Below, piece after piece: positions 35,397 through 45,202 of a stretch of 57,534 bases of DNA (positions within the stretch are counted from its first letter, which is position 1; the number at the start of each line of letters is the position of its first letter). The stretch lies in NCBI GenBank assembly GCA_900088475.1, contig FLMG01000277.1, positions 1-57,534 on the forward strand, in the 5' to 3' direction. The notes under the pieces are model-generated. The model searched no databases. It was not told the DNA's origin and worked only from the letters and a program-made list of their open reading frames with translations. This stretch comes from Hyphochytrium catenoides (Eukaryota; Sar; Hyphochytriomycetes; Hyphochytriales; Hyphochytriaceae). The position numbers and the translations under genes were made by a program.

Positions 35397-37607
35397 TTAG
35401 CCCGTAAAATGGCTCTTCAGACCTTCCCAGCACTTTGGATACTCTATGTCCCGATGCTCAGCTGCTATTGCCTTAGGAGAAACCTTTAGCAGCGCGCCGG
35501 TTTCGAACATCATGCCCAATCCGCCTTGGTACTTGTGTGGCTGGAACGGACAGCCAGCCAAAAGAGACAAAGAAAGTTAGCAACCAAATCAATTTTCCCG
35601 AGGCAGAGGCAGCACGGGAAACCAACCTTGAGTTCCTCTGTGGAAGCCTTCTCAAATGTGGGTGCGTCTGGGCCATGAGGTGTTCCGCAGCTGGAGAAAA
35701 CATTTTCAATCCTTGTAGATGAGAGACTTACCGAAGGAGGTGTCTTACCTGTGTAGCGATGCACTGCCCGGCAGAAAGCCTACTCTCGCATCATAAGTTC
35801 CGTCAATCTAAGAGAAAGGGGAGAAGGTAAGAGACCGTACAAAGACTGTTGTCTACCAAGGATAGCTGAGACCGAAAGAGACCACCGTAACTGCGCCGCA
35901 GAAGGGACAAATGAATTCGATGGCCACCACTTGTCCGACTACCGCACCGGGCTGTTAAAATATTACCGGGCTGTTAAAGTATTACCTGGCCCATAAACTC
36001 AGACATCATGTTGCGATGGTAGTAGGGCGGTCGGAAGGTGTCCTCCTGGACCATCCACCGCGGCGGGAAGATCACAAAGTCAGCCACTGCGGTGCCAGGC
36101 TCGTCACTTGGGCAGGTTAGCACCGTGAAGATAGATGGATCCTGCCAAAAGAAGTGCTTAGAGGATATTTCATCATCCTTGGTCTCACTCCACAGAAGTA
36201 TTGGTGAGTCTTCAGAAACGCCCAAACACTTCCCTTCCCTTACCAGATGGTCGTACATAACTGAGTTGATGGTGCAAAACTTGTCCAGGTTGTACTTGAA
36301 GGGCACATAGTTGCCGTGCCATGCGACCACATTGAAGGTGGAAAACTTTTGCTTGCAGGCGAACATCTTACCGATGAACTGTTCACGACAGAAGAAGCCG
36401 CACTTAGTCTAAACTCCAGAGTCTAAAGAAAGGATAGAAACCATGATGCTTGGGAGGAGAAGATTCTCTTCCTTCGGTCCACTGTACCTTGTTTACAACT
36501 GTGAACTCTGCAGCCCTATCTTCATACCAAGCTGTAGGGAGTTCGAAGTCCCTGGCATTTGCCAGGCCGCTTGCACCTAAGAAGACGAGTCAGCCACGGT
36601 ATCTACGAGCGTGAACCTTCTATCTCACCAATTGGTCCCAAATCCGGAAGCTGAAAGTGCCCCTTGAAGACCTCCAGAACGTAGCCGCGGGATGCCTCCT
36701 CGACCTCCACTGAAAATCTAATGTTCCGCTATCATGTTACGTGTACATGAGCCCCTCGGATGCTTCAATAAGATGCTCCGCATTTATGAAGCTTACCTGA
36801 ACCACGCAGATCTCACGCGGTTTGACGTAGAGTTTTCCAAGTTCCGTCGTAATCTTCAAAGCTCCCTTCTGTGGTACTGAGATTTAAGGATACCGTGAGT
36901 CTTGACCAACTACTCTGTTTGTCTGCTCTTGGCTAGCCTACCGATGAGAAAGTCTCCATCGGAGTTATTGAAAGCTTTGTTTTGCATGCTCTGGTTGCAA
37001 GAATACATGTACACGGCCACTCCATCCTTCATGCCTGGATCGCCAGCACCAGCTAAAAGGTGAAGAGAGTGTGCAAATTAGCTGATGAGAACTGGCTTAT
37101 TAGTAAAGCCACTTACCCATTGTTTGCAGGCCTTGCACGAAGTCGACTTTGGCGGCCTCTGATGGCAGAGGCATTGGACCCCAGCGGAACTGGTTGGGGT
37201 CTACAACCAACTGGTCCATCGTCAGAACCTGAGTGCCATTCAGAGGCTGGAACGGCTCGGCGACAACCGACGGTCGTATGCGATAGACATAACTGTAACA
37301 TTGGGTAAGTGACCATAAGTGGATGTCGACTTAGGGCATCAGGGATGCGGTTGTCGCTCACCTGAACTGATTCTTATGGCGCGGGACTGTGAAGGCTGTC
37401 CCAGAAATTTGCTCCGCATACAGTCCGTAGGGGCACTAGACGAATAACACGAGGACCTTAGCTGACGTGAGGAGAGGCGCAAAAGGCTGTGATAGGTACT
37501 ACCTTCTGCGGGTTATTGTGGGCAGGAAGAGCACCCTTTAGAGCTTCAGAGTGATGATGATTGCCGAGGCCATGAAGGTATTGAAGGTCCTTCCATGAAT
37601 CCCCCAT
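35397..37607 (-). CDS. HGD: Homogentisate 1,2-dioxygenase
   Basis: Iron dioxygenase of tyrosine/phenylalanine breakdown, opening homogentisate to maleylacetoacetate. Twelve exons: 37503-37607, 37362-37435, 37117-37292, 36942-37052, 36797-36876, 36629-36728, 36488-36576, 36244-36378, 35986-36141, 35749-35807, 35627-35690, 35397-35540. All phases close to 430 residues (human 445). Motifs: [120 protein letters not shown] and [15 protein letters not shown]. The iron-binding His/Glu of YYHRN-MSEF and the later His of PHGPD are present. The C-terminus has [15 protein letters not shown], a shortened version of the family end. No organelle signal is seen, so it is probably cytosolic. The intron at 36142-36243 is 102 nt, in phase and without a stop. 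Confidence 0.96.
35948..35985 (-). repeat. 19-bp tandem duplication at a splice donor
   Basis: Two adjacent 19-base copies differing at one base (ccgggctgttaaaatatta and ccgggctgttaaagtatta on the plus strand). On the gene strand each unit begins GTAATA and contains TTTAACAG, so each resembles a minimal GT...AG unit. The functional donor of the homogentisate dioxygenase intron is the first unit. Confidence 0.85.
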
Positions 37608-39315
37608 GGCTCTTGGTCTCTCTACCTTCCTTCTTAAATGGGGATGACGGATCGAAACTAGGTGTCTGGAGATTGAAAGTGCGATAACTACCTATGAACA
37701 GATTCTAGGTAGTCTCTGGACTTCACGCAGCGTTAGAAGAGAAGGGCAAGAGTAAATATGAGAATGAGAGAGATCGGCCGCAGACCGCTCTAAAAAGGAT
37801 AAGGGAAGCCGAAAGTTCTGCTTCAACCTGCCTTGACAAACCTATGAGGCCGGCTGCCGAAGGACAAGGGAAGGATGGAAAGGAGAAGGAAAGCGGGCGG
37901 TGCGGCTGCTGCTGCTGAAAGGAGGACAGCGCTGATGATGTGATGATGATGGCAACCAAGCCGCAGGCAGCTATAGAACTCGAGACAGGAGCCAGCAGGA
38001 TGATGAAGTGGACAAAGAGGAGGCAAGTTGAAGCACCTCATCAACCGATCCGCATCACATCATCGCCACAACTAGACGCTGTTCGGAATGAAATAACCTC
38101 CTATTGCGAATATGGCCAAGTCATGCAGCTTGTGTGAAGACAGTTTTGGTTCTCTCATCAGAAATATCGCCTCCCACATCCAGCAAGCGATCAATGGAAA
38201 GCTCTGGCTGAATGATGAGTAGTGATGATAGATGCTTGGCAATTCACTCTGACATCGCCTGATCAGAAGGCGAGGTCCCTTCTCAATGCTTCTTGCCTGG
38301 CTGCATTCATGTCAGAATCTAAGAGGTATTTACAAGGGCCTGAAACCTAAGACGGCAACAAGCGCAATAGGCGAGGGTAATCGGAGCCAAGAGCGGGCTA
38401 CAAAAAAGTCCCTCTAGCCATTGGATGCTGTATAGTTTTATGGCATCGCTCCTAGAAGAGAAGCTGTTATTGCCTCTCAGAAGAGAAGCTGCGGATAGGT
38501 CTACTCAGTATATCTTAGGTGCAATTACATTTCTCATGATTTTCCGGGACTTAATGTGTGATGCGGACAATGCATTCTCCCTCTGTTTCGACCACATCGA
38601 GCTTCCTTGTCACGCACAGGAGAATATACTTCGCACACATGAAAAACGAGTGTATACATCTGGTCTCGAGCAGTGGCTCACAATTGATCGTTCTTCAACA
38701 TGCGCAGGGTTTCTCAACAATGCGTCACTAGAGTCTTACTCCTCGTCAATTATAACCCGCCAGATGACAGAGGGAAGAAGAGACGGTGTTTGATGATAGA
38801 GAAGCACAGCGAAGGACACAGCCAGACAGATGGAGACACACATCCTCACTGATTCACACCGGTCAGGAGAGCGGAGGATCCAGAGAGGGAATAATGCGAG
38901 CAGTGCCGTTGGTCGGAGCGGATGATGTATGAGCGCTGTTGCCACGAAGGAGTACAATCTGGCCCGGGGCCAACACTCTGGGTATGTTGCAGTAATAATA
39001 TGGACCTCGAACATCAGAATCGCGCCAAGCCCCCCGCTTATGTGCGGCGGCCGCTCAAAGATCCATCGTCAGCAATAGTAATAACCCCTTGTCTAAGTAA
39101 TATGTTGGCTTAGCGCCAATATGACGGTGAAGGCCTTAATAATAGTCGCGCGGTTGGGCAAAGGATGCTTGACATCTCGTAGATCTTTGAGCTTCGGTCA
39201 AGTTCTTGACGCGATCAGAGACTTGCAGGCCGAAGCTCTGCAGATGCATTTCTGAATCTTCCACGATCTCAAGACCTAGCGTCAGCCGAAGTACTTCTGC
39301 TCTTTTAGATCAAAG
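37608..39315. other. Divergent intergenic region (HGD and SOD)
   Basis: About 1.7 kb between the divergent starts of HGD (-) and the superoxide dismutase (+). The longest open frame (122 codons, plus strand, 38425-38793) is not recognised. Small tandem motifs such as gatgatgtgatgatgatgg near 37933 and an agaagagaagctg repeat at 38452 and 38478 are visible. No gene is supported. Confidence 0.45.
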
Positions 39316-40156
39316 ATGTCTTTCAGCCTCCCAGCCCTTCCTTATGGCTATGACGCCCTCAATCCTCATGTGGATACCACGACCATGAACATCCACCACA
39401 CCAAGCACCACCAGGCTTACATCAACAAGCTCAATGAATGGCTCGATGTAAGCTCCGACCTTCAGTTTTCTTCTGAAGCTCTAGCTTTCTGACTCTTGTA
39501 TGTGCAGAAAAATTCGGAGCACAAGGGAAAGGATCTGGTGGATCTTGTGAAGAATGCCAACAGCCTCGCCGTCGCTGTGCGTAACCATGGGGGCGGACAT
39601 TATAACCACAGCTTGTTCTGGAACTTTATGGCACCTGTGGGAACATCCAATCCAGCTCCTCATGGCGAGGTACTTTTCCATTTCAGGAAGGTCGTGACAT
39701 GTGGGGCTGACCATGTCTTATGTCTGTCCAAAGCTCAAGGCAAAGATTGACCAGCAGTTCGGCAGCTTCGAGAAGATGAAAGAGCAATTTAATGCTGAGG
39801 CAGCTGCTAGGTTTGGCTCAGGCTGGGCTTGGCTTGGTGTCAAGTCAGATGGCTCCCTCCCAGTAACTTCCACCGCCAACCAAGGTATCGGATGAGCCTC
39901 CTATCTCGTAGAGAGAGTCCACTAATCGTTCTTTCCCCGCTGTACAATAGACAATCCTCTTATGGCCTCTATTGCTGACACGCCTGTCATCCCGATTTTG
40001 GGCCTTGATGTCTGGGAACATGCCTACTACCTGAAGTACCAGAATCGCAGACCAGAGTACATCAACGCCTTCTGGAATGTGGTGAACTGGGACAAGGTTG
40101 TCTCGTACTATGATGAGTACGCCAAGCATGGCAACCCTGTACCAGCGACTCTGTAA
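39316..40156 (+). CDS. Superoxide dismutase, Mn type by sequence markers
   Basis: Converts superoxide to hydrogen peroxide and oxygen. Four exons: 39316-39447, 39508-39669, 39734-39884 and 39951-40156, closing to 216 residues. Metal ligands: His in [17 protein letters not shown], His in [13 protein letters not shown], and Asp/His in [20 protein letters not shown]. Mn-type markers are GGGH before the second ligand and the outer-sphere Gln placed in STANQDNPLM; Fe enzymes usually have the Gln in the AAQ-x-x-NH motif instead. The protein begins directly with [20 protein letters not shown], without a presequence, so cytosolic location is likely. The N-terminus, FGSGWAWLG and STANQD look more like bacterial SodA than animal mitochondrial SOD2, suggesting bacterial ancestry followed by intron gain. 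Metal use should not be taken as proven. Confidence 0.93.
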
Positions 40157-40429
40157 TGCGTGAACACTACTGTTTTGAGCCACAGCGTTGTTCTCTCCTT
40201 CATGCCCAGTACTCATGAGCCATAGAGAACTATTGAATGCCTAAATAATATTTGATTACCCTTAGGAGCATTTCTGGGATAGCTAACTTGTCAGTATAAC
40301 AGCAAGAGGGATCGGGCGGTCCCTCGGGTTGGTCGACACTGACAGCAGCCTAATAAATGAAGCACCGCCCGATCTAAGACTAGGCGGTGAAATAGTGGAT
40401 ATAAAGGAAGCAGCCTAATGTGCCACCTA

Positions 40430-41568
40430 CTAATCATCATCAAGGTCATCCAAATCATCGTCTACGTCCTCAAGATAAAGGCTCTTCTCCACGCCCTCCG
40501 CAACCATCTCGACATCCACGAACTCGCCATCCTCCTAAAGCCAAAGTCAGCCAAGTCACGCTCTCGTAACAGATGAAGAGCTGGCTTACCTTCTTGTCCT
40601 CGGGTGGAGGTTCAACAAACTCGCTAAGATCATCTCCAACAGCCGCTTCGTCATCATTGAAGAGCGCAGCATTGCTTGTGAAAAGTAGCCTTCCACTGAT
40701 ACCCTTAGCCCCTACTCCCTTCTTTCCTGCGGCCTTCAGAGCTTCGGCATCTCTTCGTTTTTGTCTCTCTTCCTTCCACTTCTTGAATGTCTCCTCCGTG
40801 ACCGGGACACCCTTCTTACGATCAATTTTGGATCGCTAGAGGAATATTTTAGCCGCGGTTTTCTCCTGTTAACAGGTTACAATCTCCTACCGCTTCATCG
40901 ATCCTCTCCTCAATAGTTAGGCTTGCTAACCGCTTTTGCTCTGCCTTGCGAGCTTCTTCCTCAGCTTTCTTCTTCTTCTCAGCTTCTTCCTTCTCTTTAT
41001 CTTTCTGTGGATAGATCGCAAGGGTAAGACGAAAGGGGGCCCCATGACCTTTTAGTGTCTAAGAGATACTGAAGTTTCGCTGCAACTGGGGCAGTGCTCG
41101 GTGTAGGTTCACACCAAGAACTGTTGTAAAGGCAGTCCGTTGCTATCGCATCAAGGTATTGTGAAGCCAGAAGAACATCGGAATCGATCCTTGGCTAGAC
41201 GACTGATGCAAACCACTCTTCTTCGTTTCAAAGCCTAACGCGAACCATATACGGAAGACCGACCTTGGTTACTAGGGCACTGAACAGTGCGCGCATTTCC
41301 TCTTCTTCTTTCCTCTTAGCTTCCTTAGCGGCCTTCTTATCCTAGAGACCAGAGGCGCAATAATGTCAATTACAGGATAATCTCGAACATCGTCTCAAGG
41401 TCGAGAGCTTACCCCAGCCCTTCCAGGTCCTTGAATGTTAGCTTTGACTGTCTGAACATACTTCTGAACAGCCTTACTCTTGCCTTTGTTTTTAAGGCCA
41501 AAGGTTTTGTCCTCAACCTTCTTCTCCTTCTTCTTCTGTTCTGCCTTTTTTGAAGCTTTGGGCGGCAT
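40430..41568 (-). CDS. DFRP1/ZC3H15/Tma46 homologue lacking CCCH zinc fingers
   Basis: Relative of DRG-family regulatory protein 1, which binds and stabilises the ribosome-associated GTPase DRG1. Five exons: 41413-41568, 41264-41341, 40891-41004, 40590-40835 and 40430-40534, closing to 232 residues. The N-terminus MPPKASKKAEQKKKEKKVED then KTFGLKNKGKSKAVQKYVQT is the family signature. After ALFSALVTK the family normally has two CCCH zinc fingers. Here a Lys/Glu-rich helix (KDKEKEEAEKKKKAEEEAR) follows at once, then SLTIEERIDEARSKI, VTEETFKKWKEERQKRRDAE and GISGRLLFTSNAALFNDDEA, which match the C-terminal DFRP region (SGR-LF-SNA-LF-DD). It ends in an acidic DDDLDDLDDD tail. I read the 259-nt intron at 41005-41263 for CCCH codons and found none. 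The protein is about 140-190 residues shorter than plant and animal members. Confidence 0.85.
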
Positions 41569-42400
41569 CTTTTGCCCAGGATACTGGGGCCTCGTTCAAG
41601 GCCCCCACCACTAAGTCTCCAACTCTTCTATGTATCTCTGTCGGTGGCTATACCGTCCACACAATTGCTGATACTGCAGATTATAGTTCTAATAGAGCAT
41701 CTGCAGTCTTCAGAATTGCGCAACAAGGCAGAAAGTCGATGGCGCCGCGGATCAGAGGAGACTTTCCCTTTTGTGTGGTTCGTGAAATTGGCATCAACAC
41801 CCAAATGCGAAGCCCCTCAACGGCACTACTACTACAACAAAATCATAGAACCACTGAGAATTAGGGTACTGCTTGAGGGCGTATTATTACAGGTCCCATG
41901 AGGCCAGGTGATAATCTCCACGAGATCAAAAAGAGTGATAACTATCTAGGTTCTAGTGTCATGGCTGATCCGATCTGTTGGAGATCAACAAGGCCCTTCT
42001 TTCTGGGTTTACGGAATGAAGTGAGTAGTAATAGTCGTAGTGAATGAGTGACAGCTCAATACATATATACGCGGCAGATCGGTAATAATAATGTGCAAAC
42101 GGTGGTGAGTCGAAAGGTTGTGTCATCAGTTCATCGGTCCCATCGACCGAGTGGCGGCAACCTTGAGCAGCGGCCAGGCGCACACAGCTCCTGCGCACTC
42201 GAGGCACAGCGACGATCGTACTAAAGTCTTCGCGCCGGCAACAAACAGCCAAGTTGGACGAGCACTGCTTCTACGCACTCTCACAGAGACTGAAGTAGAC
42301 GAGTCTAGAGGGCGTCTCATAGCGTCGCCAGCGCATGTTTCATTGGTATATCGCATACGCCGTTCTTATAAAAACTTCTTCCCGTAACTGCAAGAGGAAG
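41569..42400. other. Divergent intergenic region
   Basis: About 830 bases between the divergent starts of the DFRP1-like gene (-) and the Cys-rich membrane protein (+). Open frames up to about 109 codons overlap each other in different frames and are not recognised. Confidence 0.45.
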
Positions 42401-43317
42401 ATGAAGCTAGGCAACGCCTTTCTGTCAAGCGTCCTCCTGGTGCTGGCAACTTTTGCTAGCCTGAATTCAGGTTCAAAGTCGGTTGCAGTTCACCGCTGTA
42501 TCGGCTGTAGCGAGTCAGAGGCAGTTCCCGACCTTCAAGAAGGATGTGACGGCCTATCTGGCGGTGGGTCTTTCTCGTGACAGTACCTTGCCTAAATCCT
42601 TCATATTGCTCACCATGTACATCACCTTTAGCATGTCGAACCTCAATGAAGCATCAACATTCCAGACAGCATAAGAGCCAAGCTAGGCTGTTTCAGTCCA
42701 AGGTGGCATCAACCCCTGCGCATGAAGCTGGGGACGACCCTAGAATCCTGTCAAGCGCAGATAGCCCTGCCCCTCCGCCTTTCACACCACCTGATGAGTT
42801 CTGCCCGCAGTGCTCCGCTGCTGCACCGTGCGTTGAAGTCGCTGGCAGTGGATACAAATGCGTTCCACCCCACACCGCCACGGACCATGTGGGCGTAAAG
42901 GGACCAAAGGGATCTAAGTTCTACTACTGCCCAGGCACAGCTTACTGTTGCAACGCCAACTGCACTCTCTCTATGACTTTGTGCAAGGCAAGTCGCTACC
43001 AAGATATCTGGACGGACAACCACTGCACCTTGCGATGCAACAACGTGGGGGACATAACCGACTCGATATGTCCGCCCTCAAAATGCTATTGCGGTGAATA
43101 TCACACATCTTCTACCGCCATGAACAACATAGTGAGGCCTACCGAAGGGCAGGAGGAGGAAGGGTTGGGCCCTGGGGCCATTGCAGGTATCGTTATTGCG
43201 TGCATCGCTGTCGCACTGGCGGCTGTCGCAATGGCGTATCACTTCTATCAGAAACGCCACCGCCCTGCAGTGGACGACGAGATGAGTCAGGATGAGGGTG
43301 ACTACACTGAAATGTAG
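42401..43317 (+). CDS. Cys-rich single-pass membrane protein, unknown function
   Basis: Two-exon model: 42401-42567 and 42666-43317, about 272 residues. The N-terminus MKLGNAFLSSVLLVLATFAS is a clear signal peptide. The mature ectodomain has many Cys in CxxC-like or paired patterns (HRCIGCS, DEFCPQCSAAAPC, YYCPGTAYCCNANC, KCYCGEYH) and a Pro-rich segment (SPAPPPFTPP). One membrane helix follows an acidic patch (EGQEEEGLGPG): AIAGIVIACIAVALAAVAMA. The cytosolic tail begins with the stop-transfer YHFYQKRHR and ends acidic (DEMSQDEGDYTEM). It is therefore a type I surface or endomembrane protein. I do not recognise a family. The splice junction (GG|GTCTTT to CCAG|ACAG) is in phase but the donor is weak, so the join is uncertain. 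The two ends are better supported than the middle. Confidence 0.65.
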
Positions 43318-43903
43318 GGCGTCCCCAATATCAGAGCAGCTTCTAGGGAGCAGCTTAGCGAAGGCCACTTCGCTGAACAGGCAGCTAGATGTTGCCATAG
43401 TCTCTCCACCACACAGGAACCTCTCCAGGTGCTGCCATAAGTGTTTGGGACAGTTTAGGACAGTTTACTATAGTCCTCAATCAAGTTGCGTGGCAGCAGC
43501 AGTTTTCAGAATTTGCAAAGATTAGAACGAAAAGGAAGTGCAACTAATAGTGTCGTGTCCCAGTCTGTGTTACAGTGCATGGTGGCCTCTTCGTACAAAG
43601 CCAAACCTTCAATTGAACCGATCTGCATGCGGGCCAGTGCTTTGTCTGCTGATGACTTTTCCGGGCAGGCTACTTACCACTTTGGATACCGTCCATGTTT
43701 AACCGTCATAGTCATAGTTGCTGCATACTCTGAAGATGCGAAGTAGCCTGAGAAGATGGGCCATCTTCCTCTACGTGGCCTTGCACTGATCGGTGACTCT
43801 CAGGTCCCTCTGACTGGCCTGCTGCAGTCTGCTCCGCGTATCATGGAGCACATCGCGTCCGCTGCTCCTGCAGTCTCTCAGAAATCCGTCTTGACAATGT
43901 GCC

Positions 43904-44009
43904 ACGGCCAGGCAAGTTGGTGACCGTTAGAGGTCTTATTTGCCGAGATGCCGCCGATCGCTACAACTCTCAGTCAGAGATTTCCAGATTGTTGACAGAG
44001 ATTCTATGG
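43904..44009 (+). repeat. Direct repeat, copy A
   Basis: About 105 bases starting acggccaggcaagttg, matching copy B at 44632-44733 at roughly 85 percent by eye. Shared blocks are tagaggtcttat, ttgccgaga, acaactct and agtcagagatttccagatt. Confidence 0.85.
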
Positions 44010-44245
44010 GTATGGCTTCACATGTTTCGCATGCAGTCTCACCGTCCGTAGTGCTTCCTTTTCTTCTCGCTGTGCCATCTCTGGATAAGCTATAAGCTCC
44101 TTGAATCTTCTCGCTGGGCCATCTTGGATATGCACGTGTTTTAATTTAAGGAGCTTATCCAGAGAAGAGATGGCACAGCGAGGAGAAGAAGAGGAAGCAC
44201 TACGGACGGGTCCAAGTGCATGCAAAACGTCTGAAGCTATACCCA
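44009..44245. repeat. Foldback (long imperfect inverted repeat)
   Basis: Arms of about 90 bases (44009-44100 and 44145-44245) separated by about 45 bases. Shared blocks, read as arm 1 and the reverse complement of arm 2, include ggtat-gcttca, gcatgca, ccgtccgtagtgcttcc, tcgctgtgccatctct and ctggataagct. Part of the motif (cttctcgctg-gccatct-ggata) is repeated again in the loop. RNA from this region would form a long hairpin. Confidence 0.85.
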
Positions 44246-44631
44246 AGAGGGAATGATGATCGAGAAGGTGCTCCTCTACCCTCGGCTTCTATTGTTCCTG
44301 CTGGTATTGGTGGAGGATCGTCTTGATCTTCATTTGAGCGAGGGTGAGATCTCAATCACATCGCACTCCAAGAATATCTTGGCACTTGTATGTTCTTTGG
44401 GTGGAATAATGAATTTTCATCCGAGGTCTCGGTCGACCCCAGAACTGTGATGCCAGACCCACAGTTTCCCATCTAATACAGTTTTTAGAGTAGGAATAGT
44501 TAGTGCCACGTGCCAACAGAGAGACAATGAGTGATTGATGATCGAGAGTTGAACGGTTGTTATGATATGAGAGCCTCATTATTTTGCCAGATTGTCAAAA
44601 TGAGTGCTCCATAGCTTAGTGGTGGGGATGT

Positions 44632-44733
44632 ACGGCCAGGCAAAGTTGCTGATCGGTAGAGGTCTTATTGCCGAGAAGTCGCGGGTCGTTACAACTCTTA
44701 GTCAGAGATTTCCAGATTGAGACAGAGACTCTG
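44632..44733 (+). repeat. Direct repeat, copy B
   Basis: Second copy of the segment at 43904-44009, same orientation, with small indels. The foldback lies between the two copies, immediately after copy A. Confidence 0.85.
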
Positions 44734-45202
44734 GATTGATATTCAAAGCTTCAATAGATTGAGAGTTCTGACGAATAAAGACCTTGAACTCCGAATCTAC
44801 CGGGGCTTGCACGAATGGAACTTGGAACTATCAAATGCAAGCTTCCAACACGGTTTTTGGAGCCAATGTAAAGTATGCTTTATTGACAACGTAGCATTGA
44901 CGATGGAGCTGTACATAGTACACCGTAAATAAACTGATGTCAATCTTGACGCCAAAAACATGAAAGAGCATAGTCCCCAAATCTTTCTGAAGATTCTGCT
45001 GCCTTGGCGCATCATCATCAGACCTTCTCGAAGCAAAGCATCCGAGGCTTCTTGACTCTCTGCACGCCGTTGCGGCAACCTGGTGCTCACAGCATCAAGT
45101 GGTGATGCCTACATTCTCTTCCTTTGTCTCCAGAGCTTGACCCGCTCCATTGGCAACCGCCCTTCCGGGTACAAGGGCATTGCAGACTATGTTACTCTGA
45201 CC

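Larger units (their letters stand above)
43318..45202. other. Region with repeats and no recognised gene
   Basis: Holds the 3' end of the Cys-rich gene, a duplicated 100-bp segment and a foldback (listed separately). A short plus-strand frame from 43756 (MGHLPLRGLALIGDSQVPLT onward) runs into the first direct-repeat copy and then stops. It could be an exon or remnant but is not recognised. The frame of the next gene is open upstream of 45203 to about 45050. Confidence 0.4.

Noticed and set aside
36142-36243. Insertion in the HGD protein
   Set aside because: It has GT-AG borders and orthologues lack it; treated as an intron that happens to be open.
43486-43746. Small open frame after the Cys-rich gene
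   Set aside because: No family features; probably 3' untranslated or intergenic sequence.
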